Assembly (NCBI GenBank): GCA_032718475.1
Contig: JAUCBJ010008735.1
Location: 1-64,000 of the forward strand
DNA: 64,000 nucleotides
From: Nemertoderma westbladi
Taxonomy: Eukaryota > Xenacoelomorpha > Nemertodermatida > Nemertodermatidae
Reading direction: 5' to 3'
Below are positions 21,468-33,500 of this stretch, one piece after another (position 1 is the stretch's first letter; each line of letters opens with the position of its first letter). A program made the translations under genes and the position numbers. The notes under the pieces are model-generated. The model did not search any database. It was not told the origin of the DNA and saw only the letters and a program-made list of their open reading frames with translations.

Positions 21468-21476
21468 AAACCATTG
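21468..21476. repeat. MULE target-site duplication, right copy
   Basis: AAACCATTG directly follows the terminus CATTTTAGCACCTACC and equals 14120-14128. Confidence 0.9.
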
Positions 21477-23489
21477 TTGAATTTGAATTCCCCTCCAGTA
21501 CGCTACCAGCATGAGGCAAGCTGGAGTTATTTGATTGGCTTAAAAAGATTTGAAGCTAGCTATTCGTCAGAAATACTGTATACTTTTCAAGCCCTATATT
21601 TTTTACTCATTTGCCCTATATTTATGTAGGCCTAACTGTAACACAGTGCAATGTACAACCTAATGCAGTATCGGTGATCCTAGGCGATTCTGCCCCCCCA
21701 TGCGGAATGCCCCCCCCCCCCCCCCTCCCTATAGACTTGCAGTATAATAATAATGTAGAAGGGCCTAGCGTTCCATAAATAGTACATAGGGTAATGCAGC
21801 ATTAGGTGACGTATTGCCGCACATAGCTTTAGGTCCTGGTGCATAGGCGCATAGTCGAGTGTAGCGTTACTAGCATTAGGCCCTGTAGCTTTACTTTAGG
21901 TCCTGTAGCGTTAGGTCTTGTATCATATATATCTGTCTGGTTTTCTAATCACTGATTCTAGAATATTACTAACTCTCATTTAGTGTTTTGGTTCTTTCAA
22001 CTCGCCTCTGTAACATGCTCCATTACTAACCTGCCTGGTTTTGGAGGCAGACTGGACCTACTGACCTAACAGCCTAATGGCACGGACCTAGCGCTACCAG
22101 GATTTAACGCTACGGATCTAATGCTACCAGTACCTAATTCCATACGCACCTAAAGCTATCAGGACCTAAAGCGCCAGGACCTACTGCACCATAACCCCAT
22201 ACTTTAACTTTAACTTATATTTATTGGTATATATTTTTTAGTTAGGGTGAGTTGGTCAGGCCCAAACCCTAATTAAAACTGTCATGTAACCCTAACCCTA
22301 AGTCATGAGGCTATAATCTAAGAAAGTTTGTGGAATTTTCTAACCCATTAATATTTTCAATTTCTTAATTACGTCGTTTATTACTGTAGTTTAATTTCTT
22401 ATTGCAATAGGCCTAGTGCACTGTAGTGGATTTCTTTCTACTTATCAGTGTTAATTCTTTCATTTGAGAATTACCTGTATTTGTAATTCGCTAATTAACT
22501 TTCTAGTTAAATTATTAAACTGTGTTGGTACATTAATATGGTCAATTTCTTAATTGTTTTCATTGATAATTAAATTGTTCATCACGCTTTGTAATCGATT
22601 TTACGCGCCTCTGTAGGCATCATATAATAAAAAATGTACTCACTCAAGAATTTAATTTTATGAACGCCGTTTTAGGAGCTTAACGTGCCAGAGGCACGTA
22701 AAATCCATTACAAGGATTTACTACCGTAAACTCGTTAAACTGACAAATAAAGGCACAAAAACAGATGGCGGTTACTGTGGTTACTTCTACGTGTTTTATA
22801 ACAATATCGGCTTAGTTTAATATGAAAACTACAATAAGCAAATCAACTATTACCCAGTGCACTATACTCACTGTTTCTAATAATAATAAAAATACATGGT
22901 TATTAAAGTCACATAAGTATTGAATAATTGTGCTTCAATATAAGGTTGCGAAGATAAATTTCATTCACTTGTGTAATATTTTGGAACATTCAACAATGTT
23001 CAACATTTTTAGGATACGCAACTCTTAGCTGTCCGCTATAAAATTTCGTATCCATTCTTAGCTTAAACGTATTAACGGTGATAATGGTTCTCCAGTATCA
23101 CTGTCACAAGTTATTTGTATAGATTGTGAATGAACCATAATGCTGACGTTATTATTATCATTTAGTTCTGAACTAATTTAGCTATAATAATCTATAATAG
23201 CTCTAATCTATCTGATAGTGCTGATGTACCGAGGAACGTACGATACATACAGTCCCAATCCTGTGTGTCCTAGAATGCGTCCTAGATCCGTTTATTGGGA
23301 TTGGGACTGTACTACAGTAGGCACAGAAAATGGCATCGAACGAACCTGAGATTATTGCCTTCAACTAATTGCTATACCGGGCAATGCCATTCCATTCTAT
23401 GTTTGTTACGACACACCATGCCGCACATACCAACCTATGCAGCAGGGATGTGGCGTGTTACGCAATTAAATGCTGTGCCATGACGTGCA
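21477..23489. other. Non-coding region with degenerate inverted words
   Basis: No gene is seen. The region holds a C run (21710-21725), a stretch at 21757-21925 rich in TAGGTCCTGTAGCGTTAGG-like words, and a matching stretch of their complements at about 22075-22200, so the two form a loose inverted pair. There is a short telomere-like TAACCCTAACCCTAA at 22287-22301 and a small hairpin CGTGCC-AGA-GGCACG near 22685. Confidence 0.45.
23248..23311. repeat. Perfect 14-bp inverted repeat
   Basis: TACAGTCCCAATCC at 23248-23261 and its exact complement GGATTGGGACTGTA at 23298-23311 enclose 36 bases containing two copies of CGTCCTAGA-like sequence. This could be the remains of a small inverted-repeat element or an RNA hairpin. 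No flanking duplication is obvious. Confidence 0.7.
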
Positions 23490-23772
23490 GGTTCCACCTT
23501 GGTGTAGTGGTTGCATTGAATTCACATCTCCCGTAGGTCGTGGGTTCGATCCTCACATGGGCCAGGGCAGTTTTCTTTTCGGCACGAATGCTTTAAATCG
23601 ACCAGCCAGGGCGCATCTCTGCCTTGTATCCTTAAGTGGTAGCTAAATGAGTACTGGAGCTTCCTCTGGGGAGTAAAGTTCTGGGGGGACCGCACTGGAA
23701 ATAAGTCGTCAGACTTTGTGCGTAATCCCTGGGCTAGTGGCCGAAGAAAATTTACTTTACTTTTTACTTTAG
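23490..23772 (+). mobile_element. tRNA-derived SINE
   Basis: The head contains an RNA polymerase III A box (TGGTGTAGTGG, 23500-23510) and a B box (GGTTCGATCC, 23543-23552) at tRNA spacing. The two would-be acceptor strands do not pair properly, so it is a tRNA-like promoter rather than a tRNA gene. An unrelated body of about 190 bp follows, and the 3' end is an ACTTT-type repeat (about 23752-23772), as expected for a SINE mobilised by a LINE. Transcription would start a few bases before the A box. The parent tRNA and partner LINE are not identifiable. Confidence 0.75.
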
Positions 23773-24097
23773 TTCATCACAGTATACCATGGTCAAGCTT
23801 CACATGCTATGCTTTGGCATACTGACTACAGTACTTATTAATGGATCGCAATGCGACGTCATGGTGTGATGTTCAATATGCTATAATACTATGCCATGCC
23901 ATTCCTCCTGTGCCTGTCATTCTTTTGCCGATATCATTCATAACGCGGCATGCCGACTGTATAATTGTATCCTGAAGATGGCCCCAGCGCAGAAATTAAT
24001 TGATCTACTTTGTAACAACCTCTAGTTATTTAGTATCCGGGGCGGAAAAACTCCATATCACCATAGTCAGATAGCTTTACCCTTCAGCTCTTAAATC
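23773..24097. other. Spacer without recognised features
   Basis: AT-rich sequence between the SINE and the 1.7-kb duplication. No gene or repeat is recognised. Confidence 0.4.
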
Positions 24098-24159
24098 CAG
24101 TGATATAGTTTTTTTATAATTTATTCTTGATCAGTATAGCTTGTATATTTTAGTAGACC

Positions 24160-24190
<31 letters not shown>

Positions 24191-25777
24191 AAATTTAATT
24201 ATATTTATTTGTTTTTTAGCAGGTAAACGGAGTTCTAGAATTAGTTTAAAGAGCTATAGTACTATAATTGTTCTAATGTAGAAGTCGAAGAAGTATCTCG
24301 TACATAGTTATTCCGCTATAACCAGTTGTATTCTCCCCTACCCTAAAAGGTGGCGATAGTGTGTATTTGTAAATCGGAATATCGAAATTTACTGTCTTAT
24401 GTAACATAAAGTTATATTCATTCCCTGTTTTAACAACTCGCTATATATACAATCATTACCTAACTATGTATAAACACTAACCACTAGCCCCACCCACCAC
24501 CCTATAATATATTTAAAGGCTTTGCGGATATCATCGCTTAATATTTTGGTGGTTCACCCAGCCATTGCATGGCTGAAAATGTCCCCATAGACTTTGCTTA
24601 TATTGTACGAATTACAATTTAATATAAAAATACTCTTATTCCATGCTTTAGGCCAAAGATCATAAAGATCATGATCAAAGATCATAAAAATGACCCTTTT
24701 GGATAAATTGACTAAAATAGTGTATATCGTCCACTAGCGAACCCGTATCGACCAAAAAGTTTCGAATTTTAAATCAATATCGCTCATTTTGCTTTTTCGG
24801 TATATTTTCGCCTATTTCCCAAAGGTGGCGATTCGCCTCAGATATTCGACTAGGTGGTCGGGAGCCCAATTTTACGAAAATCCATTTATCTCGGCTTCCG
24901 CTGGGTCTTTTCGAAAATTTAAAAAATTGGCGAGCTCCTCCCGTTGTTTCCCATCGATTAGCACCGTTAATTTCGAGATTCGATTAATTAATTTGCTCTT
25001 AATTAGCGCTAATTGCTAATTACTGCATTTTTTAACGATTCGTTAATTTTCCTTCATATCTCGAGAACTTCTTAATTTACGATCCTGGGACCGCTTCCGT
25101 TGGATAGAGCTCGAGCTTCCCTACCATATCTCTTGTACATGTTTTAACTTAAAACTGTTCCTTCCCGTAGTAATAGGCGAAAATAATATCGTCCAATCGG
25201 AAAGCTTCGTTGGCCCCGTAGACCCCCTAGAATTAATTTTTTTCAAATTTTTATCGGGTCCGTCTAGCATAATTCGGGGGTGAGGAACATTTTCTACTTT
25301 CAAACTTTTCTCAAATTCCCACTCCTTCCGGTCGTATTTCGCCAAAGATCGTAAAGATCGTGTTTGATCAGCTACCGATCGGCCCCTATAGGTCGAGTTG
25401 TTCCAAAAAAAGAATGAGCTGGACTAACATCTATACCCCCTACACGATCCCGTTGGCCGCTAGTCTCCATCTATAGCCAGTTTGGCTGTAGCGTTTGGCA
25501 GGAAATTCAAATTTCTAAAACGTTCCATTGGGCCCAACTCGAAAACCGTCGGTCGGATTCGCTCGAAATCAAAATTTAGAAAGTTAATAGGGGGTCTATC
25601 CACCTACTGGGATGGTCGGCTTGCCCCCTAAGCGCCCCCTTATACCCTAACTCGCCCAAATACCCCCCTTTCTTCCACATTCCCGGATTTTTAGTATTGG
25701 GTGAGGTGTATATAGTAGTTAGTGAGGGCTAAAGCCCTTTTCCGCCTTGCGGCGGTTAAAAAACAACCTCTGTCATC
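24098..25777. repeat. 1.7-kb duplication, copy 1
   Basis: This copy and the next share landmarks at a 1680-bp offset near their starts (TTATTCTTGATCAGTATAGC at 24121 and 25801). Each contains a TTA microsatellite, a potential hairpin at GGTTCACCCAGCCATTGC, AAGATCATAA words, and an end reading AGTGAGGGCTAAAGCCC followed by the hairpin CCGCCTTGCGGCGG. Copy 1 lacks 48 bp after ATGGCTG that copy 2 has, which removes one arm of the hairpin; the loss lies between short CTG direct repeats. No long open frame is present. Confidence 0.85.
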
Positions 25778-25830
25778 CAGTGATGTCGTTTTTTTATCAT
25801 TTATTCTTGATCAGTATAGCTTAATTGGCC

Positions 25831-25862
<32 letters not shown>

Positions 25863-27498
25863 TTAATTATATTTATTTGTTTTTTTAGTAAACGGAGTTC
25901 TAGAATTAGTTGAAAGAGCTATAATAAATGTTCTACTGTAGAAGTCGAAAAAGTATCTCGTACATAGTTATCCCGCTATAACCAGTTGTATTCTCCCCTA
26001 CCCTAAAAGTTGGCTACAGCGTGTATTCGTAAATCGGAATATCAAAATTTACTGTCTTATGTAACATAAAGTTATATTCATTCCCTGTTTTAACAACTCG
26101 CTATATATACAATCATTACCTAACTATGTATAAACACTAACCACTAACCCCACCCACCACCCTATAATGTATTTAAAGGCTTTGCGGATATCATTGCTTA
26201 ATATTTTGGTGGTTCACCCAGCCATTGCATGGCTGGGTGAACAAATGTTTTAAATTTCAAAGATAAATTTTAAAGTATGTCTGAAAATGTCCCCATAGAC
26301 TTTGCTTATAATGTACAAATTACAATTTAATATAAAAATACTCTTAGTCCATGCTTTAGGCCAAAGATCATAAAGATCATGATCAAAGATCATAAAAATG
26401 ACCCTTTTGGGTAAATAAACTAAAATTGTGAATATCGTCCACTAGCGAACCCGTATCGACCAAAAAGTTTCGAATTTTAAATCAATATCGCTCATTTTGC
26501 TTTTTCGGTATATTTTCGCCTACTTCCCAAAGGTGGCGATTCGACGCTGATATTCAACTTGGCGGTCGGGACCCCGATTTTACGAAAATCCATTTATCTC
26601 GGCTTCCGCTGGGTCTTTTCGAAAATTTAAAAAATTGGCGAGCTCCTCTCGTTGTTTCCCATCGATTGGCACCGTTAATTTCGAGATTCGATTAATTAAT
26701 TCGCTCTTAATTAGCGCTAATTGCTAATTACTGCATTTTTTAACGTCTCGTTAATTTTCCTCTATATCTCGAGAACTTCTTAATTTACGATCCCGGGACC
26801 GCTTCCGTTGGATAGAGCTCGAGCTTCCCGACCATATCTCTTGTACATGTTTTAACTTAAAACCGTTCCTTCCCGTAGTAATAGGCGAAAATAATATCGT
26901 CCAATCGGAAAGCTTCGTTGGCCCCGTAGACCCCCTAGAATTAATTTTTTTCAAATTTTTATCGGGTCCGTCTAGCATAATTCGGGGGTGAGGAACATTT
27001 TCTACTTTCAAACTTTTCCCAAATTCCCACTCCTTCCGGTCGTATTTCGCCAAAGATCGTAAAGATCGTGTTCGATCAGCTACCGATCGGCCCCTATAGG
27101 TCGAGTCGTTCCAAAAAAAGAATGAGCTGGACTAACATCTATACCCCCTACGCGATCCCGTTGGCCGCTAGTCTCCATCTATAGCCAGTTTGGCTGTAGC
27201 TCGGCTGTAGCTTTTGGCGGGAAATTCAAATTTCTAAAACGTTCCATTGGGCCCAACTCGAAAACCGTCGGTCGGATTCGCTCGAAATCAAAATTTAGAA
27301 AGTTAATAGGGGGTCTATCCACCTACTGGGATAGTCGGCTTCCCCCCTAAGCGCTCCCTTATACCCTAACTCGCCCAAGTATACCCTTTTCCGTATATAG
27401 TTCCCCGTTTATTGAATTGGGTGAGGCGGTGGTAGTGGTTAGTGAGGGCTAAAGCCCTTTTCCGCCTTGCGGCGGTTAAAAAACATCCTCTATCATCC
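25778..27498. repeat. 1.7-kb duplication, copy 2
   Basis: This copy is directly adjacent to copy 1 in the same orientation with the same ends (CATCCAG at both junctions) and high identity. It retains the complete hairpin at 26212-26242. A minus-strand frame of 74-100 codons (26751-27053, 25121-25345 in copy 1) is shared, but nothing supports it as a gene. The terminal hairpin followed by a short A-rich tail, and the head-to-tail arrangement, would fit a non-autonomous rolling-circle (Helitron-like) element, but canonical TC and CTRR ends are not evident. Confidence 0.85.
26212..26242. repeat. Perfect 14-bp stem-loop
   Basis: GTTCACCCAGCCAT, loop TGC, then ATGGCTGGGTGAAC. The stem is uninterrupted. 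The corresponding sequence in copy 1 (near 24550) has lost the 3' arm. Confidence 0.85.
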
Positions 27499-28324
27499 AG
27501 CATATATTATTTGCCGATGACGCAGTATTGCTGATTAATGGCCTCCTGCATATTGCCATGCTGCGGAATATTGTGAAGGGTATAATCTGTCATGGCTTCC
27601 ACATGATCGGCTATCGTTCATGATGTGATGGGCCATGGATGTAACCATGTCTTGCTTGCTTGCCCTTTATGCTGCCCTAGACTTGCAACATCACCAATCT
27701 GCACTGATCTTAGCATAAGATCTTTATATGTCTTGGTAAGATCTTGGCACCTTTGCTCTATGATCTTAGCAGGGTTGGTAACGATCAGTGCAGATCTTTG
27801 CAGGATTGGTAAGATCAGTAAGATCAGTGCAGATCTTTGCATAATTAATGATATATAACAAAGTTCTGCAAAGATCTTAATAGTTCTCAATCAATAATTA
27901 AGCAAAATTTGAAGCATTCTTCTGTTTGCACTGTGGATTGTTACTATGGGGATATGGCAGTGGGGGATGTAGAACTAACTTAACACATCTTACCTACATA
28001 TCCTACTGTACAACTAACACCTACACACTTAACTGCTTAACATTTCCTATTGTCCCTATCTGTATATCTATTGTGTGGTAATGTTATTATATTTAAGCAG
28101 AACAAATTTCAATTTGGTTTTAAGATAAGCCAATTTAACTTTGCATTAATATCAATAAATTTATATTAGATTCATATAAATTAATATAATTACTCTACTT
28201 GGCCACCATATTAGATAATTCATATTGAAGTATATTTATAAATTTCTCGGATATGTTTGTATCAGCCGATCGGCGGTTGATCAGCTGGGTTGCAGCTTGG
28301 GGTTTTCGCATTGCCTCGCTCGTA
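27499..28324. other. Non-coding region rich in AAGATC/GATCTT words
   Basis: Between about 27690 and 27870 the words GATCTT and AAGATC recur many times (for example AGATCAGTGCAGATCTTTGCA twice). The rest is AT-rich. No gene is recognised. Confidence 0.5.
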
Positions 28325-28711
28325 ATAGCCAACTAATACGTTGGTCTCAGTTGGAAGAAGTCATTGCAGTCGTGTTCGTAATAGCCAACTAATACGTTGG
28401 TCTCAGTTTGAAGAAGTCATTGCAGTCGTGTTCGTAATAGCCAACTAATACGTTGGTCTCAGTTGGAAGAAGTCATTGCAGTCGTGTTCGTAATAGCCAA
28501 CTAATACGTTGGTCTCAGTTTGAAGAAGTCATTGCAGTCGTGTTCGTAATAGCCAACTAATACGTTGGTCTCAGTTGGAAGAAGTCATTGCAGTCGTGTT
28601 CGTAATAGCCAACTAATACGTTGGTCTCAGTTGGAAGAAGTCATTGCAGTCGTGTTCGTAATAGCCAACTAATACGTTGGTCTCAGTTGGAAGAAGTCAT
28701 TGCAGTCGTGA
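28325..28711. repeat. 56-bp minisatellite, about seven copies
   Basis: Units read GTCATTGCAGTCGTG, TTCGTAATAGCC, AACTAATACGTTGG, TCTCAGTTGGAAGAA. They alternate only in a single base (GTTTGAAG or GTTGGAAG). Each contains the small inverted pair CCAAC/GTTGG. The last unit runs into an open frame (SQLEEVIAVVK), so the array seems to have grown out of coding sequence. Confidence 0.9.
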
Positions 28712-29448
28712 AACGTAATGTTGGTACTACGACATCGCTACTTACGAAAGCTAAGGAGTACGTTAATGCCGCGATTGATCTTGAGTCATCCAAATATAAG
28801 TCTCAGCTTGAGTTTATACTTTAGACTTTGTTCTATTAGACGATATCCCATCCACTTTGAAAGCACCTGAACATCCGAAAGTATGTCCTAATAACAACGG
28901 AAATGCTGAGAAAAATTGAACAGCTAGTGGATATTGAAGTCAGTTATGATGAGTTTCAGGCAGCTGGATACGTCGCAGGATTCCTGGTAAAGGTAATCCC
29001 AGAGTTAGACATCACAGGTGATATTTAAGAGGAGGATAATATATTTACCCAAGCCCTAACTCGTGGTGGATTACAACTTACTCCGCATCACCTGGTATGG
29101 TGGACCAGGACCATGGCATCTGCTGCATGGGTGGATGCTGTACATGATGGAACTATACCTATACGGTACTACAAACAACTAACTCAAGTAATACACATTA
29201 TTGCGGTCTATTACGGTATATCCCAACTGCCACCAATAGCTGCCTGCCGTACCCTAGCAAACACCCTTCTTAATGGAGTACAAAAGCGATCTATGGAAAG
29301 GCAGAAACGGCGCGACTCACATTCTGGTGATAAGACAGCACAAACTAAATTCCTCCGAATAACGGGAAGGGGACAAAATAAGGGGGGGGGGGGGAAACTG
29401 GACGCAATAAAAATTCATCCCTCTCCAGGGGAAATTCGACGCAAATAA
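28621..29448 (+). pseudogene. Unrecognised ORF remnant beside the minisatellite
   Basis: Three plus-strand open pieces follow one another. The first (to 28824) is helical and starts inside the minisatellite. The second (about 28900-29027) ends at a TAA (29026-29028), after which the same frame stays open to 29448. The last part has a WWTR-containing segment, an Arg-rich stretch and a glycine run encoded by 12 G bases. No known domain is recognised. It could be the C-terminal region of a transposase or a retroelement protein. The transposon starting at 29475 lies just outside it. Confidence 0.35.
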
Positions 29449-29468
29449 CAACAGATTACTCTCAAAAA

Positions 29469-29474
29469 TAAAAC
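29469..29474. repeat. Target-site duplication TAAAAC, left copy
   Basis: TAAAAC precedes the terminus TACGGAGCCCCTAAAGGGAC and recurs at 36296-36301 directly after the inverted terminus. Confidence 0.92.
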
Positions 29475-29520
29475 TACGGAGCCCCTAAAGGGACATTTGT
29501 GAAGAGATATTTTTTTTTTA

Positions 29521-30200
29521 GTACCACGTTCGCACGTGATACTAACACGTTCGAACGTGTTACCTAACACGTTCGCACGTGATACTAACACGTTCGAACG
29601 TGTTACCTAACACGTTCGAACGTGTTACCTAACACGTTCGCACGTGATACTAACACGTTCGAACGTGTTACCTAACACGTTCGCACGTGATACTAACACG
29701 TTCGCACGTGTTACCTAACACGTTCGCATGTGTTACCTAACACGTTCGCACATGATACTAACACGTTCGAACGTGTTACCTAACACGTTCGCACGTGATA
29801 CTAACACGTTCGCACGTGTTACCTAACACGTTCGCATGTGATACTAACACGTTCGAACGTGTTACCTAACACGTTCGCACGTGATACTAACACGTTCGCA
29901 CGTGTTACCTAACACGTTCGCACGTGTTACCTAACACATTCGCACGTGTTACCTAACACGTTCGCACGTGATACTAACACGTTCGCATGTGATACTAACA
30001 CGTTCGAACGTGTTACCTAACACGTTCGCACGTGATACTAACACGTTCGCACGTGTTAACTAGCACGTTCGCACGTGTTAACTAGCACGTTCGCACGTGT
30101 TACTAACACGTTCGAACGTGTTACCTAACACGTTCGCACGTGATACTAACACGTTCGAACGTGTTAACTAACACGTTCGAACGTGTTACCTAACAAGTTC
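29521..30200. repeat. Left palindrome array (AACACGTTCGAACGTGTT type)
   Basis: About 32 units of 21-22 bp lie head to tail. Two main versions alternate irregularly: AACACGTTCGAACGTGTT, a perfect 18-bp palindrome, followed by ACCT; and AACACGTTCGCACGTGAT followed by ACT. The second contains the E-box CACGTG. Array and terminus together form one inverted arm of the transposon. Dimeric protein binding sites, most simply for its own transposase, are the likely function (inference). Confidence 0.95.
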
Positions 30201-30576
30201 ACAAGTGTAGTAGTTGCTTAATGCTGCTATTGCGCTATTGGACGGCTGCCATTGGAGGGAGATTTAAAAATAGCGCATGTGTTTTGATTGAATGGCTGAG
30301 TGGCTGAGCCATCAATCAAGGTCTGGTAGACTATACTGCTATACTAGGATAGTAGATTACAGGATTAGTCCTTGGCATCAACCTAGGGTAGGCCTATCTG
30401 ACAGCCTGGATACTGATTCCAAGTTCAGATATTGCGGTATTGATTCAATTGGGGAAATTAGTTTTACTTTTAGTTTTAGGCCTACCGGTAGGCTACCGGT
30501 TGCAAATTGTAAGTTGTACTACAGTTACAGTTGTGTTTCAATATAACAGTATAAGTTCTAATTATATTATTGTATT
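30201..30576 (+). promoter_or_regulatory. Putative promoter and 5' leader of the HECT gene
   Basis: This is the interval between the array and the first ATG. It contains CCATTGG (30249-30255), a second ATTGG just upstream, and a TATA-like TTTAAAAATA (30263-30272), all at sensible distance from the ATG at 30577. No transcript evidence is available, so this is a guess from motifs and position. Confidence 0.3.
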
Positions 30577-33500
30577 ATGGCGTCTGACGACAATGTTACT
30601 TCCAACGAACTGTATAACTTTCTTTCTAAACGAGGTGTTGGGGAGGATGCAATACTTAAAATGCGGGGAGATAAAATCGATGAATCCATTATCAATTTAA
30701 TTCCAGATAACGAGTTGCAGCGTTATTTGCCAGCCTATGGGGATAGGGTTGCTGTGATGGCGTTCTGTCGATGCAAGCAACAAACCGAATTTGAAACTTC
30801 ACCATCAACTTCTACTGGAGACTGCAATTGGTTTGGAAGCACTGCTGGGAGTACAAGTTCACTAATTGACAGGGTGAGGGGAAGATTATCTGCGTCGCGC
30901 AAGAGGGTAGCCAGTCCTGTCAGCGCAACTTCACTTTCTGTTGTTGCCACCGATACTAAAAAGGCAGCAAAGTTCATGTATGGGAATACACTAGCCGTTA
31001 AAGAGAATCGGCGAGTGGAATTGGGATGGATGCATTTCAGAGGTGATATGATTGGATTTAAGCAAATGCGTCTGCAGAATGGTGGCGGAATTCGGCACCT
31101 ATCCGTTCCTGTCCAAACAACTATGGAAGGTATGATTGAACGTGGTAAAGATTTATTCTTCCCAAATGACAATGCGAGTGTTGGGAATATGGAAGAATTT
31201 TTGTTTGAAATCCGTGATTTCCAGGGTAGATCATTTGAGGGTAACAGTAAAACAATCGGGGATATTTACAATGAAACAGCTTTACGTCTCATACGTTTGT
31301 ACATTTACACCAAGCACAAAGGGTACAGGACACCGGAACCGCCGACCGTTACTTCTGCTGGCAAAGATGAAGACCCACCCGATATTGTACAACTAGAACT
31401 GGAATTAGAGGAGCATTCAGTTTCGACGTCCTCCACAAGGCAACTACATGTTAATAGGGAGATCCCGGAAGGAAGTCGGAACAATGGTTCTGGAGAAGAT
31501 AATGAATCTCAGATAGTTGTCCTATTGGAACCTGGATCTGTGAAGAAGTCGACCGTTTCACTTTTTGAAATTTTATCTGAATTTACCGCGAAAGTGAAAG
31601 GATATTCTCCAACCAATAATGTGAATGCAGATAGAGATGATGTTTTAGGAGGGGCATTTCGAGCTTTCAGTAGAAAGAACTTTGATCCCTGGGTTGCTGT
31701 GAACGTTTGTTTTGATGGCGAGTTCGGTATAGATGAAGGCGGTCCTCGTCGTGAATTTCTAAGATTAATGATGCACGCCATTAAAGAACTGCCTATTTTT
31801 TACGGAGAAGATAATTCAAAGATGCTTGCTCATGACTATAACAGTAAGTTGGTTTGTATTTGTACATAATAAATACAGCATCAATGCAAGTCACTTTAAA
31901 ACTACTGTATGATTATTTAATATATATGTAGCTGTAGTATATTAAATTTCGGTTTGAAATACGCCGTGAAATAAAGAAAATTCAATGCTGCATAATTGGG
32001 TAGGCCTACTATATATAACGGCGTGAAATAAAGTAGCATTATCCTTGCAGTATAATTGTACCTATTATTGTAATTTAATTTAATATTGTATTGTATTTAT
32101 TTTCCTTTCAGATCTTATTGAAGAACGGTATTACAAAGTAGGTGTTATGATAAGCCATTCTATCATTCATGGTGGTCCAATGCCAACGTTTATGTCACCT
32201 ATATTATACGACATGCTGACGTGCTCCTCATGGAGTGACATAAAGCCGCAATTATCTATTACAGACATTCCTGACTATGACTACCAGCAGCTTATACAGC
32301 ATGTAAGAAACTTTATTGTGTAATGCCGTGTTACTAGATACGTAAAAGTAATGCATGCCTGTATAGTGTATATTTAGCAGAAATTGAACTAGAATAATTC
32401 GAACGGATGTTTAATATATTCAGATAAATCCTAATAATATAGACACTAACTAGATTAATTCCTACTAAATTATACAGGCATGCGTTACGTATAGTGTTCC
32501 CAGTATTCATTACATATTTATAATATAAAATTGATTTTTATTTTCAGATAGCAGATTCAACCACACCGATAGAGTTTCGTGAAACAGTTGCCGCAGCTGA
32601 AGATTTAATTAGTTTAGCTGGGTGTTTCAACATGACAATAACATTCTCAGCGATCGTTAAAGATAAACTGGTGGACGCCTTGTTGCACTTTCTTATTGTT
32701 GATAGGATTCGCGGGGCAATAGATCAGTATGAATAAATAATCTTATAGTGGTACACCATATTAATTAGTGCCGAAATTTTAGTAGTATTAATATAATTAA
32801 TTATTATATATTAATTAATATAATAAGTATATTAATTAGTGAAGTATAATAATTAGTAGTAATTATTACATTTTATTTTATTTCATGTCGGCGTGATATA
32901 CTGATATAAACAGAAATAAGGTGAATTCAATACAGGGCTACGGCGCAATACTGTATATAACTATTATATAGTGAGACAATACATTTATTGCTTTTTAAAT
33001 ACTCTGGAGTCCCGAATAGACGGGGCGACACGGCTATTAATTTTTGAAAAAAAATCAACCCACAATTATCTTATTCCAGACACCCCAACTATTAATTTTA
33101 TCTAAAAAAATTAGTACATTTATTATTATGAGTAAATAAGGTTTGTTCTCATAATAATTGAGAGTTGAAAGTGAAAGAAAACAAAACCCGTGTACCGAGT
33201 AGGCCTATACCACCGGTAGCCGTAGGTACTGCTGTACCTGTTCGGTACGCCTATACTGTATGTTAAGTAAGTAGGCCTAAGTTTTCAACATTTTCCACCC
33301 ACGTTTATTCCACCACCCCGACTATTAGCATAATTAAATTTTTCCACCCACCCCGTCTATTCGGGACTCCTCCAGAGTACATAGTTATATTTGCTTTAAT
33401 CTGATTATACTACAGGTTTTCTGAAGGTTTGAAGAAAATGGGAGTACTTCAGGCAATTCAGGAGAACAAAGAGGTTTGTCGAGATATGTTCGTATATGAA

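Noticed and set aside
22287-22301. Interstitial telomere repeat TAACCCTAACCCTAA
   Set aside because: Only about two and a half units, which can occur by chance in this composition.
23490-23562. A functional tRNA gene
   Set aside because: Pol III boxes are present, but acceptor and anticodon stems do not pair. It is the head of a SINE.
25121-27053. Minus-strand ORF of 74-100 codons shared by both 1.7-kb copies
   Set aside because: It is shared only because the DNA is duplicated. There is no recognisable domain, and the codon pattern does not differ from the surroundings.
24098-27498. Direct repeats considered as a pair of LTRs
   Set aside because: The copies are directly adjacent with no internal region, no TG/CA ends, no primer site and no polypurine tract.
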